A stretch of DNA of 24,984 nucleotides, from the NCBI GenBank assembly GCA_009733715.1, contig WMKJ01000149.1, forward strand, positions 1 through 24,984, in the 5' to 3' direction. Numbering within the stretch: the first letter of the stretch is position 1; each line of letters starts with the position of its first letter. The notes under the pieces are model-generated. The model did no database searches. It was not told the origin of the DNA and worked only from the letters and a program-made list of their open reading frames with translations. This DNA comes from Herpomyces periplanetae. Taxonomy: Eukaryota; Ascomycota; Laboulbeniomycetes; Herpomycetales; Herpomycetaceae. The translations under genes and the position numbers were made by a program. Shown here in pieces: positions 1 to 10,100 of the stretch.

Positions 1-88
1 AATCTTTTCACGATATTTATATTCAAGTTTTTCCCTGCAAAACTCCCGTTAACTTTTCTCTTCATCAAGCTTCTTTAAATCTTTTCCC
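1..88 (+). repeat. 88-bp inverted repeat, left arm
   Basis: These 88 bases are, base for base, the reverse complement of 4305-4392. The first base pairs with 4392 and base 88 with 4305. Beyond base 88 the two copies diverge at once. The repeat reaches the window edge, so its true outer limit is unknown. The partner lies in the leader region upstream of INO80, so this arm is an inverted copy of that leader. Confidence 0.97.
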
Positions 89-694
89 CTCGCTCCTCTC
101 CCTTCTTCTCACTCTCCTGCCTCTTCGTCCTCAACACCTTCCCTCTCGATCCCTCTTTCTTCCGTCGAACCTACCCTTCCTTTTGTCTCTTCTCCCACCT
201 CCTTCTTCCCCTTACATATATCCGCTTCTCTTCCCCCTTCTTCGTTTGTCGCTACTTCCTCTGCCTTCCCCAATCCTCTTTCTTCTTCCTCTTTTTCCAC
301 CTCTCCTTCCCAACTTCCCGCTTCCTTTGTCTATAAATCTTCCACTTCTCCCGTCAAATCTTCCCTTTTATCCTCCTCCACCTTTTTTTCTCTCTCGTTA
401 CACCCTTCTATACCTTCTGATACCAACATTATGGATCTCTCTCTTAATCTCTCCCATTGTGTTCTCCCTTCTTCTAATCCTACCACTTCCACCATCACTG
501 CTACCTCTACCACCTCATCTTCTACCCCTTCTGCTATCACCACTCCTACTACTACCAACTCTTCCACCTCCTCTAACTCTATTTCCCTTCCCTCAATCCC
601 CTCATCTATTCCCCCAAAACGCGTTCTGGATCATCCTCCTCCCCCAGAAACTCCAGATCCTCCTCCAAAAAAACAAAAATCCCTTCCCGTATAA
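53..694 (+). CDS. Ser/Thr/Pro-rich open frame, possible gene fragment
   Basis: A frame stays open from base 53 (just after an in-frame stop) to a TAA at 692-694, 213 codons, with the first ATG at 431 giving 87 residues. The product is almost all Ser, Thr, Pro and Leu and ends in a basic Pro-rich tail ([11 protein letters not shown]) resembling a nuclear localisation signal. I recognise no domain. It begins inside the inverted copy of the INO80 leader and runs convergently into the interrupted end of INO80. It could be a disordered N-terminal or 3' exon of a gene cut by the window edge, or simply an open frame in a pyrimidine-rich tract, since such tracts lack stops on the plus strand. No splice sites or start context settle this. 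Confidence 0.25.
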   Translation, partial: LFSSSSFFKSFPLAPLPSSHSPASSSSTPSLSIPLSSVEPTLPFVSSPTSFFPLHISASLPPSSFVATSSAFPNPLSSSSFSTSPSQLPASFVYKSSTSPVKSSLLSSSTFFSLSLHPSIPSDTNIMDLSLNLSHCVLPSSNPTTSTITATSTTSSSTPSAITTPTTTNSSTSSNSISLPSIPSSIPPKRVLDHPPPPETPDPPPKKQKSLPV

Positions 695-3600
695 ATGTCC
701 CTAAACTTCCATATTTCGTTATTGCTAATGGACTCTTTATCTCTATCCTTTCAAATAAATCCGGATGATTGCAAACCTTCCGAAATTGCATCACCAAATT
801 CATCAATGTATCCTTATCAACTTCATTTCCTCCTTCAGCTCGCTCAATTAACTCCATTAAGCTAACCTTATTCTTCAAGCTATCATAATACTTTCTTTGT
901 CGATACGTTAAATTGCAATAAACATCAATTTCAATCTTTTCTCCCAACTCCTTTTGAACGTGTTTCTTCACTCTCCGAAGCATAAATGGCTTCAAAATTA
1001 AGTGTAATCGTTTCAGTTGATCCTCATTCAATTTCGTATTACTCTGTGCATGACTTTCAATATCCTTGGAAAACCAATCACTAAATTCATCATGATTGTC
1101 AAATAAACTCGGCATAATAAAGTGTAGCAATGCCCATAATTCTTGCATATTATTTTGTATCGGTGTTCCTGTTAATAATAATCGATTTCGACAGTTAAAC
1201 TTTAACAATGATCTCCATCGACTGGATTGGCTACTCTTGATAGCTTGCGCTTCATCAAGTATCATGTATTGCCATTTCATCTTTTGAAAATATTGTCCAT
1301 CTCCTACAATTATTTGATAACTTGTTATCAACACGTGGAATGGACTTTCCTTCTTGTAGATAATATGCTTTCGATCCCAAAACTTTCTTAAAATCTTTCG
1401 ATCTTTCGAGCTTCCCCAATAGGGTAAAATCTTGAATTCCGGCACAAACTTCTGTATTTCTTGTTGCCAATTGTGTAACGTCGACGCCGGTGCAATTATC
1501 AAAAATGGCCCCCAAATATTTTGGACTTCTGCTAAATACGCCATTAAGCTAATACTTTGAACTGTTTTACCCAATCCCATCTCATCCGCCAGTATCCCGT
1601 TAATCCCTTGTTCGTACAAGTTAACAAGCCAATTTAACCCTTTCACTTGATACTCTTTCAATTGACACGATAAAAGTTTCGGTTGGGTTACATTCATATT
1701 CTGTAAACTCGTCGGATTCTGAAAGTTCATTTCTCCATCATCAAATGTATCCTCTTTCTGATTTATATTTTCTCCCGCCTCCACGTTAAACTTTCGCGCT
1801 CTTTCTTGCGCTTCTTTTACTGCTTCTTGTGCATTCGCTAATGCAGCTTTCTTAAGTTTAGTTTCATCTTCTTCGTCAAAGTTAAGTTGACTAAAATCTT
1901 CAACTTTATCCTCTTCTCCAGCTTCAATTTCCATCTTACTTTCCCCTCCCAGTTCTACCTTCTCTCTCGCCTTCTTGAAATTTTCATCTTTGCCTTCTCC
2001 CACCGTTGATGATCGTTCAATCTCTTCAGTTCCTACTTTCTTCCCGATAAAATGACTATACAACTCAGTCTGTGAAATTAGAAAATTCAATTTTCGCTTC
2101 TGTCGATTCGCTTCCCTTTCTGCTTCCATCCGCTTCGCATTCTCAATTTCAAGCTTCTCTGCTAGTTTTCGCTGATCTCTTTCATCCCGTTCATTCCGTC
2201 GCCAAAAGCTAATCATCTCTCGCATGCTTCGCTTCGCTCGTGCTTGAACATCTTTCGTTGTTTTATTAGTTCGCATTTGCCATCGTCGTGCTTCTTTACT
2301 AGCCAGTTGCGCTGTCTTGCGTAAATTACTTAACCTTGTCGCATATGAATTATCCTTGATTCTCAATACTTTTGGTATATCCTTACGTGCCATCTCTTTC
2401 CATATCGTATCATATACTGTATTGTAAGCTTTGCTATACCATAATCCATTGGCTCCTGAATTCCCGATTGTTTCTCCTATATTATCAACACCTCCCTCCA
2501 TCACTGCATCTTCATCCCCAACTTTATCTCCAGTTGATAATCCAACACGGCCAGACCCTGAAGATAAAACTCCTCCACCAATCCCTACGTTATGTCCGCT
2601 TGTCGGTGCTCCCTTGACTCGATTACCCTTTGTTCGCCCTTTCCTTCGTTCGTTATGATTAAAGTTTCCAATCGTTCCCCCGTTCAATACTTTTCCGGCT
2701 TCTCCATTGCCAAGTAACGAAGAATCGTTAAACTGTTCGTAGATAAATTCTCCAGTCTGTTCGTCAACTTCTCCCAACTTCTTCCCACCCTTTCGCTTTT
2801 TATGAGTTCCTCCCCCGCTTAATACAATTGTTCCATGATTCCCCATTCCCTTGGATGTTGCTCTAAATACGTCCATCATTGAACTAGCTGGGCCAACCAT
2901 TTCCGTACCACATTCAGGCGAGCCGATAGTCCCCCCATCAACACCAGCTGCTGATGGACTCGAGCCACGTAAAATCCGATATGTAGCACAGTATTGTGAA
3001 AGATGGGAATTCACCTGCGATTTTTTGCCCCGTTTCAATCGTAATTTATCTTCTCCCGTTGTGACATCTCTAGTTTCACTGCTATTCGCTGCCAAGGCTT
3101 TTTCCCGTCTGCGCTTCCGCTGCATATCCTTTTTGCGCTCTTTTTCCATGTTAATCTCCTCCTTTTGAACTTGAAGCCATGCTTCAGACTTGAACGTGGT
3201 AAAGAACAACTCCCGTGCATGCATAGAGTAAGAATTTAATGGATCATGTATAGTTGAGATAAGCGTTAATTTACGCTTCTATTTTACCGTCACCCACCCA
3301 TGGGGTTGAATTAGTTAGATGGATTGGCGATAACAATAAATGGTATAAGTATAACTTACTTTGCGCTGATCCTGTTCAAACTTATCCAATTCAAGAGTAT
3401 GTTTGACGGTTTGGTCATAGTATTCACTTTTGGCTTGTTCAAAATAATCGATATCGTGAACAGGAAGATCCAAGTTTTCGATGCGCGCTACTTCATTTTC
3501 GATGTCACTTTCACTTAGGTAAAGATTTTGGTATTGATTGATGTTATCAGAAGGTCCGTGAGTTTGTTGAAAGGGTGGGGAAATGATTCGAGAGTCTGCT

Positions 3601-3926
3601 GAGGAGTCACGATGACGGGATAAGGAAGAAGGCTTGGATCGAGTGGACGTTTGAGCCAGCTGAGTGGTAGATGATTTGCCCGTACCGACCGCTTTACTGC
3701 GAGAAGTAGTGGATCGTTTGGTAGAGTTGTGAGGTAAACGAGAGTTTGATGACAATTTGGTGGGACCATGGGAAGTCGTGGTAGATAAGTTTGATGAGGC
3801 GTCATCTTTTGACGAGATGGAAGATAAATTGCGCGAAGTTGTGGTAGACGCGTCCTTGATGGGAGGAGTATCGATGGGATGGGGTGTGATAACGTTAGGT
3901 TCCGACATAATAGTGGTTAGTGGCAT
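606..3926 (-). CDS. INO80: INO80 chromatin remodeler ATPase, catalytic domain interrupted
   Basis: INO80 is the Swi2/Snf2 ATPase of the nuclear INO80 complex, which slides nucleosomes and edits H2A.Z. Exon 1 is 3926-3360 and exon 2 is 3278-606; the 81-bp phase-0 intron 3279-3359 has a GTAAGT donor, a CTAAC branch site and a TAG acceptor. ATG 3926 or 3908 may be the start. Visible parts in order: a disordered Ser/Thr N-terminus; a basic coiled segment; the DBINO region (from about residue 470, with [12 protein letters not shown]); the first RecA lobe with Walker A DEMGLGKT (near residue 750), the INO80-typical DEAQ box (near 865) and [10 protein letters not shown]; then [13 protein letters not shown] and [10 protein letters not shown]. 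Family resemblance ends after FIREG at about 681. What follows to the stop at 606 is acidic low complexity, and the second RecA lobe is absent from the window. The 1079-residue product is well short of the usual 1400 or more. The gene is broken, continues through an unseen exon to the left, or is misassembled. Confidence 0.93.
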
Positions 3927-5088
3927 TGCAAAAGAGAAGGCCGTGGAGGGGAAGTGATGATAGTTAAACACGAGGCATCCTTTTGCAGAGGGTCATTTGA
4001 ACGCGTAATACGAGGTAACAATGAGCAAGGTAGCTTGGTGATATGGTAGTGGGATGTGCCGGAAGGATGTGGGCAATGAGATGAGAGTAAAAATGTTTTG
4101 GAGAAGAGTAGAGCAAAGTTTAAAAAAGAGAAGACAATAATGACAACGACGAGGAGGATAACGACGAGGACAAAGATGACAAGATTACATGGTAAAGTAG
4201 TTGATGGGAAGGAGAAATATAGTGGGGAGACGAGAGGGTAAATTACCGTAGAAAAGGTTGGAAGGGAAAAGGAAAGGGATAAATGAAGTAAAGAGTAGAC
4301 TTGAGGGAAAAGATTTAAAGAAGCTTGATGAAGAGAAAAGTTAACGGGAGTTTTGCAGGGAAAAACTTGAATATAAATATCGTGAAAAGATTTAGCGACG
4401 CGAGAAATTTGGCGGCTGCTTGTCACGTGATTATAAAAAACCGATGGGAGATAGAGGAGAGAAAGGGTTTAAAGAAAGAAAAAGAAGGTAAGTGGAAAGG
4501 GTAAAGGATGAAGAAGGGGAAAATAATGGATAGGAGAAGAGAATGAAATATTTTGTAGAATTGTAGGGGAAAAATGGCCTTTTAAAGTATCGCGAATCGC
4601 AAAAAATCCGGGTTCGGGAATACGGGCCGAAGAATTTCCGTACAAAATAATTGAAATCTTGGCATCGGTTTGGAAAAAAAACCAAAATCCGGTATAAATA
4701 TTTTTCAGAATGAAAAGCCGAAGTGACAAAATGAAGAAATTAATGTAACACGGGAGAATATCCGAACCGAAAATTATAGCCAAGACTTTAATTTGGAAAA
4801 TTAAATCCGAGCCAAGATATTGAAAAAGAAAAGAATTTCCGATGTAATGTTTTGCGGGTTACTGGGGACAACATCCGTAGAGTGACGTCATAAGAGAAGG
4901 AACCCGAGTGTAAACAATGAAATGTTGAGTCTTTTAAGGCTCGTACGTCCAGTAAAAGTCGATCATAGAGATGAAAACAGCATGAAAAGGAATTGTTTTA
5001 AGAGATAATTAGTCAGTGTAAAGCATATAAGTAATCAAGTAATTGTCAATTTAAATTCCAACTTCGTTTCACACCTAACTTCCCCTCA
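3927..5088. promoter_or_regulatory. INO80 upstream region and BRX1 downstream region
   Basis: This gene-free stretch lies between the INO80 start and the BRX1 stop, both leftward genes. The part next to INO80 (about 4000-4560) is purine-rich on the plus strand, so pyrimidine-rich on the INO80 strand, as in many fungal leaders. It holds the right arm of the inverted repeat, a TCACGTGA E-box at 4423-4430, a palindromic TGACGTCA (ATF/CREB-type) at 4883-4890 and a forkhead-like GTAAACAA at 4910-4917. Small open frames here show no family resemblance. The motifs match known consensus sites, but their function is inferred. Confidence 0.4.
4305..4392 (-). repeat. 88-bp inverted repeat, right arm
   Basis: This is the perfect reverse-complement partner of 1-88, with about 4.2 kb between the arms. 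It sits 380 to 470 bp upstream of the INO80 start, within the pyrimidine-rich leader of that gene. Absolute identity over 88 bases of non-coding sequence points to a recent copy or to an assembly artefact. Confidence 0.97.
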
Positions 5089-6192
5089 TCACTTGCGGTG
5101 CGCTGCTCGAGTTTTTCTTTCCATAGACCTTATTGTATTGGGAGATACGAACTCACGATTCTCATATATTACAGGTCCGCAAAAACTTGATTCCATTATA
5201 ATTATGGGAGTTAGAACGAAGCGTGGACCAATTTCAATTAGCTTCACATCACTTCGATGAGATTTTTGTATATCAGAGTGAGAATTTTCTTGACATATCG
5301 ATGTTGTTCCAGAAAGGGATTTAGCCCGAGAATGTTTGTGATTACATCGATTTGTTAAATCATACTCTTCCCGGATCTCATAACATCGTACCCATACATC
5401 GCCATTCAATATGGTAAAGGATAAAACATGATCGATAAAGGGTTTCACACGCTTAGCTCCAGGAGGTACACCAAAAGTTTGGGTTAAAATTTCCCGTAAT
5501 ACTTTAAAATGATTGGATATTTCAAACTTAATATCAAACGAAAGGATAGGCCGCGAACCCTTTAAACAGTTTCCCGTAAAGTTTAATTCATCCATAGTAT
5601 GCAAGTTACGCACATGCATCTTAACGGTTGGACCATTTGGCGCCCGACTTATCCACATGTATAAATCTCGAGCTTTTCTAGCTTCGAAAAATACAATATT
5701 ATTGCAATTATACAGATCAGCTAACTCATTCAACTGGTATAAGCGAGTTTTAGTGTCCAATTTAGCTTCCTTACGGCTATGTGGCATCATACTATGTAAA
5801 TCCATTAACAAATGTCGATGTCTAGTATGGGAAAAATGTCAGTTAATCATTGCCAATCAAAACATTTAGACACTGTTTATGCTAGCTGAAATTCCAATGT
5901 TTAATATCTATGGTCAAGTAACCACCACATAATATTGCTCCAATCATTAGGCCAAATAAAATATATCAAGGACATACCTGTACGTAACCCCTCGTGAGCA
6001 TAATATTAACACCTTTTGCCGATTCATCCCAGCCATATCCGACAACTGTCTAATTTCACCCTTCAAATTCTCTTTTTTTACTTTGACTAAACCTGCTTGT
6101 ACGTCGCTAGTTTTATTCACTTTACCCGTATTAACTTCCTCACCATTATCTCGTCTTCCACGCTTATCAAACTTTTTGAAAATGCTTGCCAT
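5089..6192 (-). CDS. BRX1: BRX1 ribosome biogenesis protein (Brix domain)
   Basis: BRX1 is a nucleolar Brix-domain factor needed for early 60S subunit assembly. Exon 1 is 6192-5978 and exon 2 is 5821-5089, separated by a 156-bp intron (5822-5977) with a GTATGT donor, a TTAACTGAC branch region and a TAG acceptor. Splicing completes an Arg codon and rebuilds the family signature CSRGVTYR-HRHLL. The 315-residue product shows the Brix landmarks: DLHSMMPHSRKEAKLDTK, NNIVFFEARK, NGPTVKMHVRNLHTMDELN, FTGNCLKGSRPILSFD, a TFGVPPGAKRVKPFIDHV block, and the C-terminal LIEIGPRFVLTPI followed by YENREFVSPN. Length is close to the family norm. It follows the secreted-protein gene on the same strand but has its own 700-bp upstream region. 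Confidence 0.97.
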
Positions 6193-6894
6193 GTTAAACC
6201 GATCAGTTTTGCAGTGTATATTAACCTTAAATTTTCTTTTGATGTCGGCCTTTTCTCCTAACCTTTTATGTGATCCTTTTTAATGTATACCTGATAATTC
6301 AATGTTTCCCATAAGCGAACCTTGCACACACACACACACATATACGCACATTCTTTATCTCACTTGATCACTGATTTTAGACAAAATAAAATTTGTTAAA
6401 ATATAATATTCATTACAATATTTTCTTTAAATTTGAACAATTCGAATGAAAATTCATTTTAAATTCAAACTTTTATGTTAATGAAGAATTATATTTTTTC
6501 TCTGTGACAAATTTTTTCGCGTACCCTTTCGGATTATTTATATTCCTTATTACGTCAGCATCTTATACCAGTTTCTTTCGGTCCGTCCTTTTTCCCGGTC
6601 TTTGCTGCCGGTTATACCTTTCTGGAGGTTTGTTTCTGTAAAGTTTTGACCCAAAAGCTTTTTTTGGGCGTCCTCTTTGGTTTTTTAATTGAGTAAAACT
6701 TTCATTTAAGTTTGACTTAACTGGTTATTATTAATGTCTTTTGTAAAATCTTTTGGTTAATATGAGCGCATATATTGTTAAACTATTATCCACTTATAAA
6801 TAGATGCTTGCTAATCTACTCAACCTCATCCATCCTTTTATATACATACATGATCTATTCCAAGGTAAATAAAACTATCGGTATTACCATGATA
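6193..6894. promoter_or_regulatory. BRX1 upstream intergenic region
   Basis: This 700-bp AT-rich stretch holds the BRX1 promoter and the 3' flank of the secreted-protein gene. It contains a (CA)8 microsatellite at 6325-6340 and a strongly AT-rich block at about 6380-6500. I see no coding exon or tRNA-like element. No clear RRPE or PAC box, the yeast ribosome-biogenesis promoter motifs, stands out. Confidence 0.4.
6325..6340 (+). repeat. (CA)8 microsatellite
   Basis: Eight uninterrupted CA dinucleotides lie about 135 bp upstream of the BRX1 start codon, followed by TATACGCACA. It is an ordinary simple repeat. Confidence 0.95.
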
Positions 6895-7536
6895 TCACAT
6901 TTCATAAGACATGGTAACGTAACGAAAACTTGGTAAAAAGCGAACAGGCGGACTAGAATGAGGCCTATCAAGAATGGCAGCGTGACATGTAGTTCCCACA
7001 CACTCACCCATTTTTGAGCAGCATGCACATGATCGTAGAGGATGTAAATGACGTATTATGGGTCGCAATGGAATCAATAATATGTCTCGTAGCCTTAAAT
7101 GACCCGTCGTATCAGGTGTGCAGGTACATGATAAGTGCAGTGACCCTTCGTTAACGTATTCGCCTTTCTCTTGCGTGTGTATCGAATTAGCGTCGGGGTC
7201 CGATGGCATGTTTTCTGATTCATGGATAACGCGAGATGGAGAAATGACAGTTGACTCTGTTAAGGGATGTTCTGCCTCTATAAGCCTGCTATCATAAGAC
7301 GAAACGTATTCACGTATGGTAGATGTGGCATCCAGTTTTTCCGATGATGTTTTTGCTTGTGTGGTTACCAGCGGTACAGGCGTATGAGCGTAACTGTTAG
7401 CCCAAGTTGTCTTCACTAATAGGTTAATGTAAAAGCTGAAAATTTCATGCGTTAGCTTGAAGTTTACGCCAAGTGTTAACTTTTGATAAGCTTACCCTTG
7501 AAAAGCTAACAGCCAGGTTAATCTGAAAGCAGTCAT
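6895..7536 (-). CDS. predicted secreted Cys-containing protein, unknown family
   Basis: I do not recognise this protein. The model has exon 1 at 7536-7496 (41 bp, starting with ATG) and exon 2 at 7435-6895. The 60-bp intron 7436-7495 has a GTAAGC donor, a perfect GCTAAC branch site and a TTTTCAG acceptor, and splicing keeps one frame of 193 residues. The short first exon supplies the start codon and, with the next 15 or so residues, a hydrophobic segment (FRLTWLLAFQGFYINLLV). This looks like a signal peptide with possible cleavage after NSYA near residue 30. The middle is polar and acidic. Seven Cys lie in the last 80 residues (about 117, 119, 150, 152, 153, 159, 164) around a SCACCSKMGEC core, which suggests disulfides or a metal site. 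It lies divergent to RRP8. A small secreted protein is the best reading. A single-pass membrane protein is possible if the leader is not cleaved. Confidence 0.68.
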
Positions 7537-8622
7537 TTTACTCGAGTACCACGCCTTTTTCCCGTAGAGGATACTCAATTTACCGTATACGATAAAAAGA
7601 TCATCAGGTGTAGCGTAAATGAAAAGGAATCTTGTATTTTGAATGATACAAGGGTAAGTTAGAGTGAACTTCTCAAGATGAACGGGTTTGTCAATACTAA
7701 TACTAATAAATCGCTGTGACGGCTTTCCAAATTCCTACAACACATTAGGAATGACGAAATTATTTCTAGATGACCGAAAGAAGATTTTCTCTGTAATGAA
7801 TTTGAGTTGCAGCACAGTGTAGAATTGGAATATAGCGAAAACACACTAGTGAATCACAGTCGGACTTAATTATTTAAGTAGCGAAAATGAATCGAAATAT
7901 GTTTCAGCTGTTCACACTAAATCAACGTAACCTAACCTAACTAGAGCACGTTAACTGCATACAGAATTAAATCGGGTGTATTGCAAATGTTGAAATGCAT
8001 TGTATTAACCTTGGATAAGTGTAAATGCCAAGCATAGAATAAATGAGAAATGGATAAAATTCAATTTCCGGCAACCAGATTTAGATGATGCTAGTTAATA
8101 GATAAACGGGGGGTAGATTTGCTACAATTATATGATATTGAAGATCATGTTTAGGGAGAAAATGAAAACGGGTACTTTGGGATGGGAAAAAGTGGAGAAA
8201 AACGAATTATGCCACATGACCTGACGAGACGAAGGAAAGAACTGAGTACACTATCAAAGAGATGGAAGGTGCAAAACGGAACGAGGGAAGGAGGGCCGAG
8301 AGGCAATTGAGAAGCCCTTCAGCCTTATCTGGTTTTTGCAAGTTCGATATAGCGCCTTCTGCGTTTACTACAGTCGAGTTCGGTCATTCTTTTTTCCGAC
8401 CAACTGCCAAATTTGGCAATTCCTATTGTGGACGGTTTTGGGTGAAAGGTTTATTTTGTTAAGAATATTCGAGGATTTTTTTGGCAGTGGAGGTGGTGAA
8501 CTTTTGTTTTGTACACATTTTATCTTCCTCCTTTTTTTAACTTGTCTTGTATTTTCATTTTCAAGTGAAAATTTGTGCGTACAGACATAGAGTACAGATA
8601 ACTTTTGTTAACAAGGAATAAT
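7537..8622. promoter_or_regulatory. divergent intergenic region, secreted protein / RRP8
   Basis: About 1.1 kb separates two divergently transcribed genes and must hold both promoters. It contains a telobox-like TAACCTAACCTAAC at 7928-7941 and a 14-bp palindrome TGCCAAATTTGGCA at 8405-8418. The short open frames in it show no family features, and I see no RNA gene. Confidence 0.4.
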
Positions 8623-9969
8623 ATGTTCAACGTATCCGGTTGGTGTATTTCAGCACCTTTGCTACCCGACGTAAAGGATGATGAGGTGTATAATGTTGGG
8701 CAAGGGGGAAAACCTCGCAATCAAAGAAAGCGTAAAGGCAAATGTGACGAGGTAAATGGTAGAAGGAAGAACTCAAATTTGGAAAATTATGTATCACAAG
8801 GGGATGAAGTAACTTGTAAACGAGGAAAATTGATTACTTCAAAAGGTTCAAAGGCCAAGGACAAAATTATACGAGAAAGGAATAAAAATGAAGTTACAAG
8901 TATACCGTGTAAGATTGAAAATAAGGAAGTGAAGAATCATTATGAAAGGGAAAATTACGGTTTAGAAGGATTTTTTTCATTGGTGAATGAAAATAATGAA
9001 CTTACAGCACTACAACGAAAAATGAAAGCTAAGCTTATATCATCGAGATTTCGCTTTCTAAACCAAACGTTGTATACAAAGACATCGGATGAATCATTTA
9101 AAATGTTTCATGGGGATCCAGCACTATTCATGGATTATCATCGAGGATTTGAGCAGCAAGTGTCCACATGGCCGGAAAATCCGGTTAACGAGTTTATCAA
9201 AGAGATCATAGAAAGAGGCAGGATACGAAAACGGGAAGAAAATGACATGAATATACATAAGAAAGGATATATTGGGGGGAGTCTATGTCGAGATAAACGA
9301 ACAGGTGTGTGTCGTATAGTAGACATGGGGGCAGGAACGGGTAAATTGGCGATTGGACTTAAATCATTTGGAAAGCTATTAAAGTTAAGGGTACAAAGTT
9401 TTGATTTATACTCAACGAATGAATATGTTGAATGTGGTGATATAGCTAATTTACCACTTGAACGAGGGACATGCGATATAGCCATATTATGTTTAGCATT
9501 AATGGGGACAAATTGGCCAGAATTTATTGATGAGGCTTATCGGATTCTTAAATGGAAGGGTGAGCTTTGGATATCGGAAGTAAGTAGTAGATTTCAAGGG
9601 GAAAGACAGGAAGAAAATGAACAAAATACATCCAAAAGTTTATCGAATAGGGAATTTGAGCTTGAAACTACGGATTATATATTACCAGAGAATGCAAAAA
9701 GATTTATTCAAGCTATGAAAGATCATGGGTTTCATCTTCGAAATGAAGGAAAGGGAGGAATTATACAAAGAACCACGTACTTTATAAACTTTTACTTTGT
9801 TAAATGTAGTACGGCAAAATATGGCAAAAACCAGTCAGCCAATACTTCATCTCAGTCAAACCAACCGGAAAATTCCCTTCAAGTTCGCCAACGAAAAGGT
9901 CTCTACCTGCACAGCCCCGATTTACTGTGCCACAGCCTGCTCAAACCCTGTTTTTACAAGCCACGCTGA
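8623..9969 (+). CDS. RRP8: RRP8 rRNA methyltransferase
   Basis: RRP8 is a nucleolar SAM-dependent methyltransferase. In yeast it makes m1A645 on 25S rRNA and helps early pre-rRNA cleavage. The gene has no intron and encodes 448 residues. ATG 8623 is chosen because it gives the conserved N-terminus MFNVSGWCI (yeast has LFNVEGWSI); the frame opens slightly earlier with TTG. A Lys-rich disordered region fills residues 20-115. Then come the family block KLISSRFRFLNQTLYT, the FHGDPALFMDYHRGFEQQV-type segment, the SAM motif RIVDMGAGTGKLA (near residue 233), SFDLYS, CDIAILCLALMGTNW and YRILKWKGELWISEVSSRF. It ends in LKPCFYKPR, typical of the family. Motif I has Ala where many homologues have Cys (DMGAG). 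It is followed 131 bp later by VPS18 on the same strand. Confidence 0.96.
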   Translation: MFNVSGWCISAPLLPDVKDDEVYNVGQGGKPRNQRKRKGKCDEVNGRRKNSNLENYVSQGDEVTCKRGKLITSKGSKAKDKIIRERNKNEVTSIPCKIENKEVKNHYERENYGLEGFFSLVNENNELTALQRKMKAKLISSRFRFLNQTLYTKTSDESFKMFHGDPALFMDYHRGFEQQVSTWPENPVNEFIKEIIERGRIRKREENDMNIHKKGYIGGSLCRDKRTGVCRIVDMGAGTGKLAIGLKSFGKLLKLRVQSFDLYSTNEYVECGDIANLPLERGTCDIAILCLALMGTNWPEFIDEAYRILKWKGELWISEVSSRFQGERQEENEQNTSKSLSNREFELETTDYILPENAKRFIQAMKDHGFHLRNEGKGGIIQRTTYFINFYFVKCSTAKYGKNQSANTSSQSNQPENSLQVRQRKGLYLHSPDLLCHSLLKPCFYKPR

Positions 9970-10100
9970 CAAATCTATACACTTATGTAAGAAGTAGGTT
10001 TTTCAAAAATTTCCTCTTTGGGAATTTGTAATTTTTAACTTATTTTCGTCTTGCTCAATCATTTATCAAACTTTGTCTTTTAATACTCTTATCACTGAAA

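Noticed and set aside
183-704. Pro/Leu-rich 173-codon plus-strand frame, and a Val/Glu-rich minus-strand frame at 331-567
   Set aside because: Both are products of the strand-biased pyrimidine tract; repetitive composition keeps several frames open at once and no domain is visible.
3917-4426. 169-codon minus-strand frame upstream of INO80
   Set aside because: Hydrophobic low-complexity translation of the pyrimidine-rich leader. It overlaps the INO80 start in another frame and has no family signature.
4600-4650. Possible tRNA B-box around a GGGTTCGGG stretch
   Set aside because: No matching A-box, acceptor stem or anticodon arm could be placed around it.
5822-5977. Possible C/D snoRNA in the BRX1 intron (ATGATT- and CTGA-like boxes)
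   Set aside because: The C box is only a partial match, the boxes are wrongly spaced and no terminal stem is visible.
8605-8622. Upstream TTG start for RRP8
   Set aside because: ATG 8623 gives the conserved MFNV-GW N-terminus of the family, so the extension is not needed.
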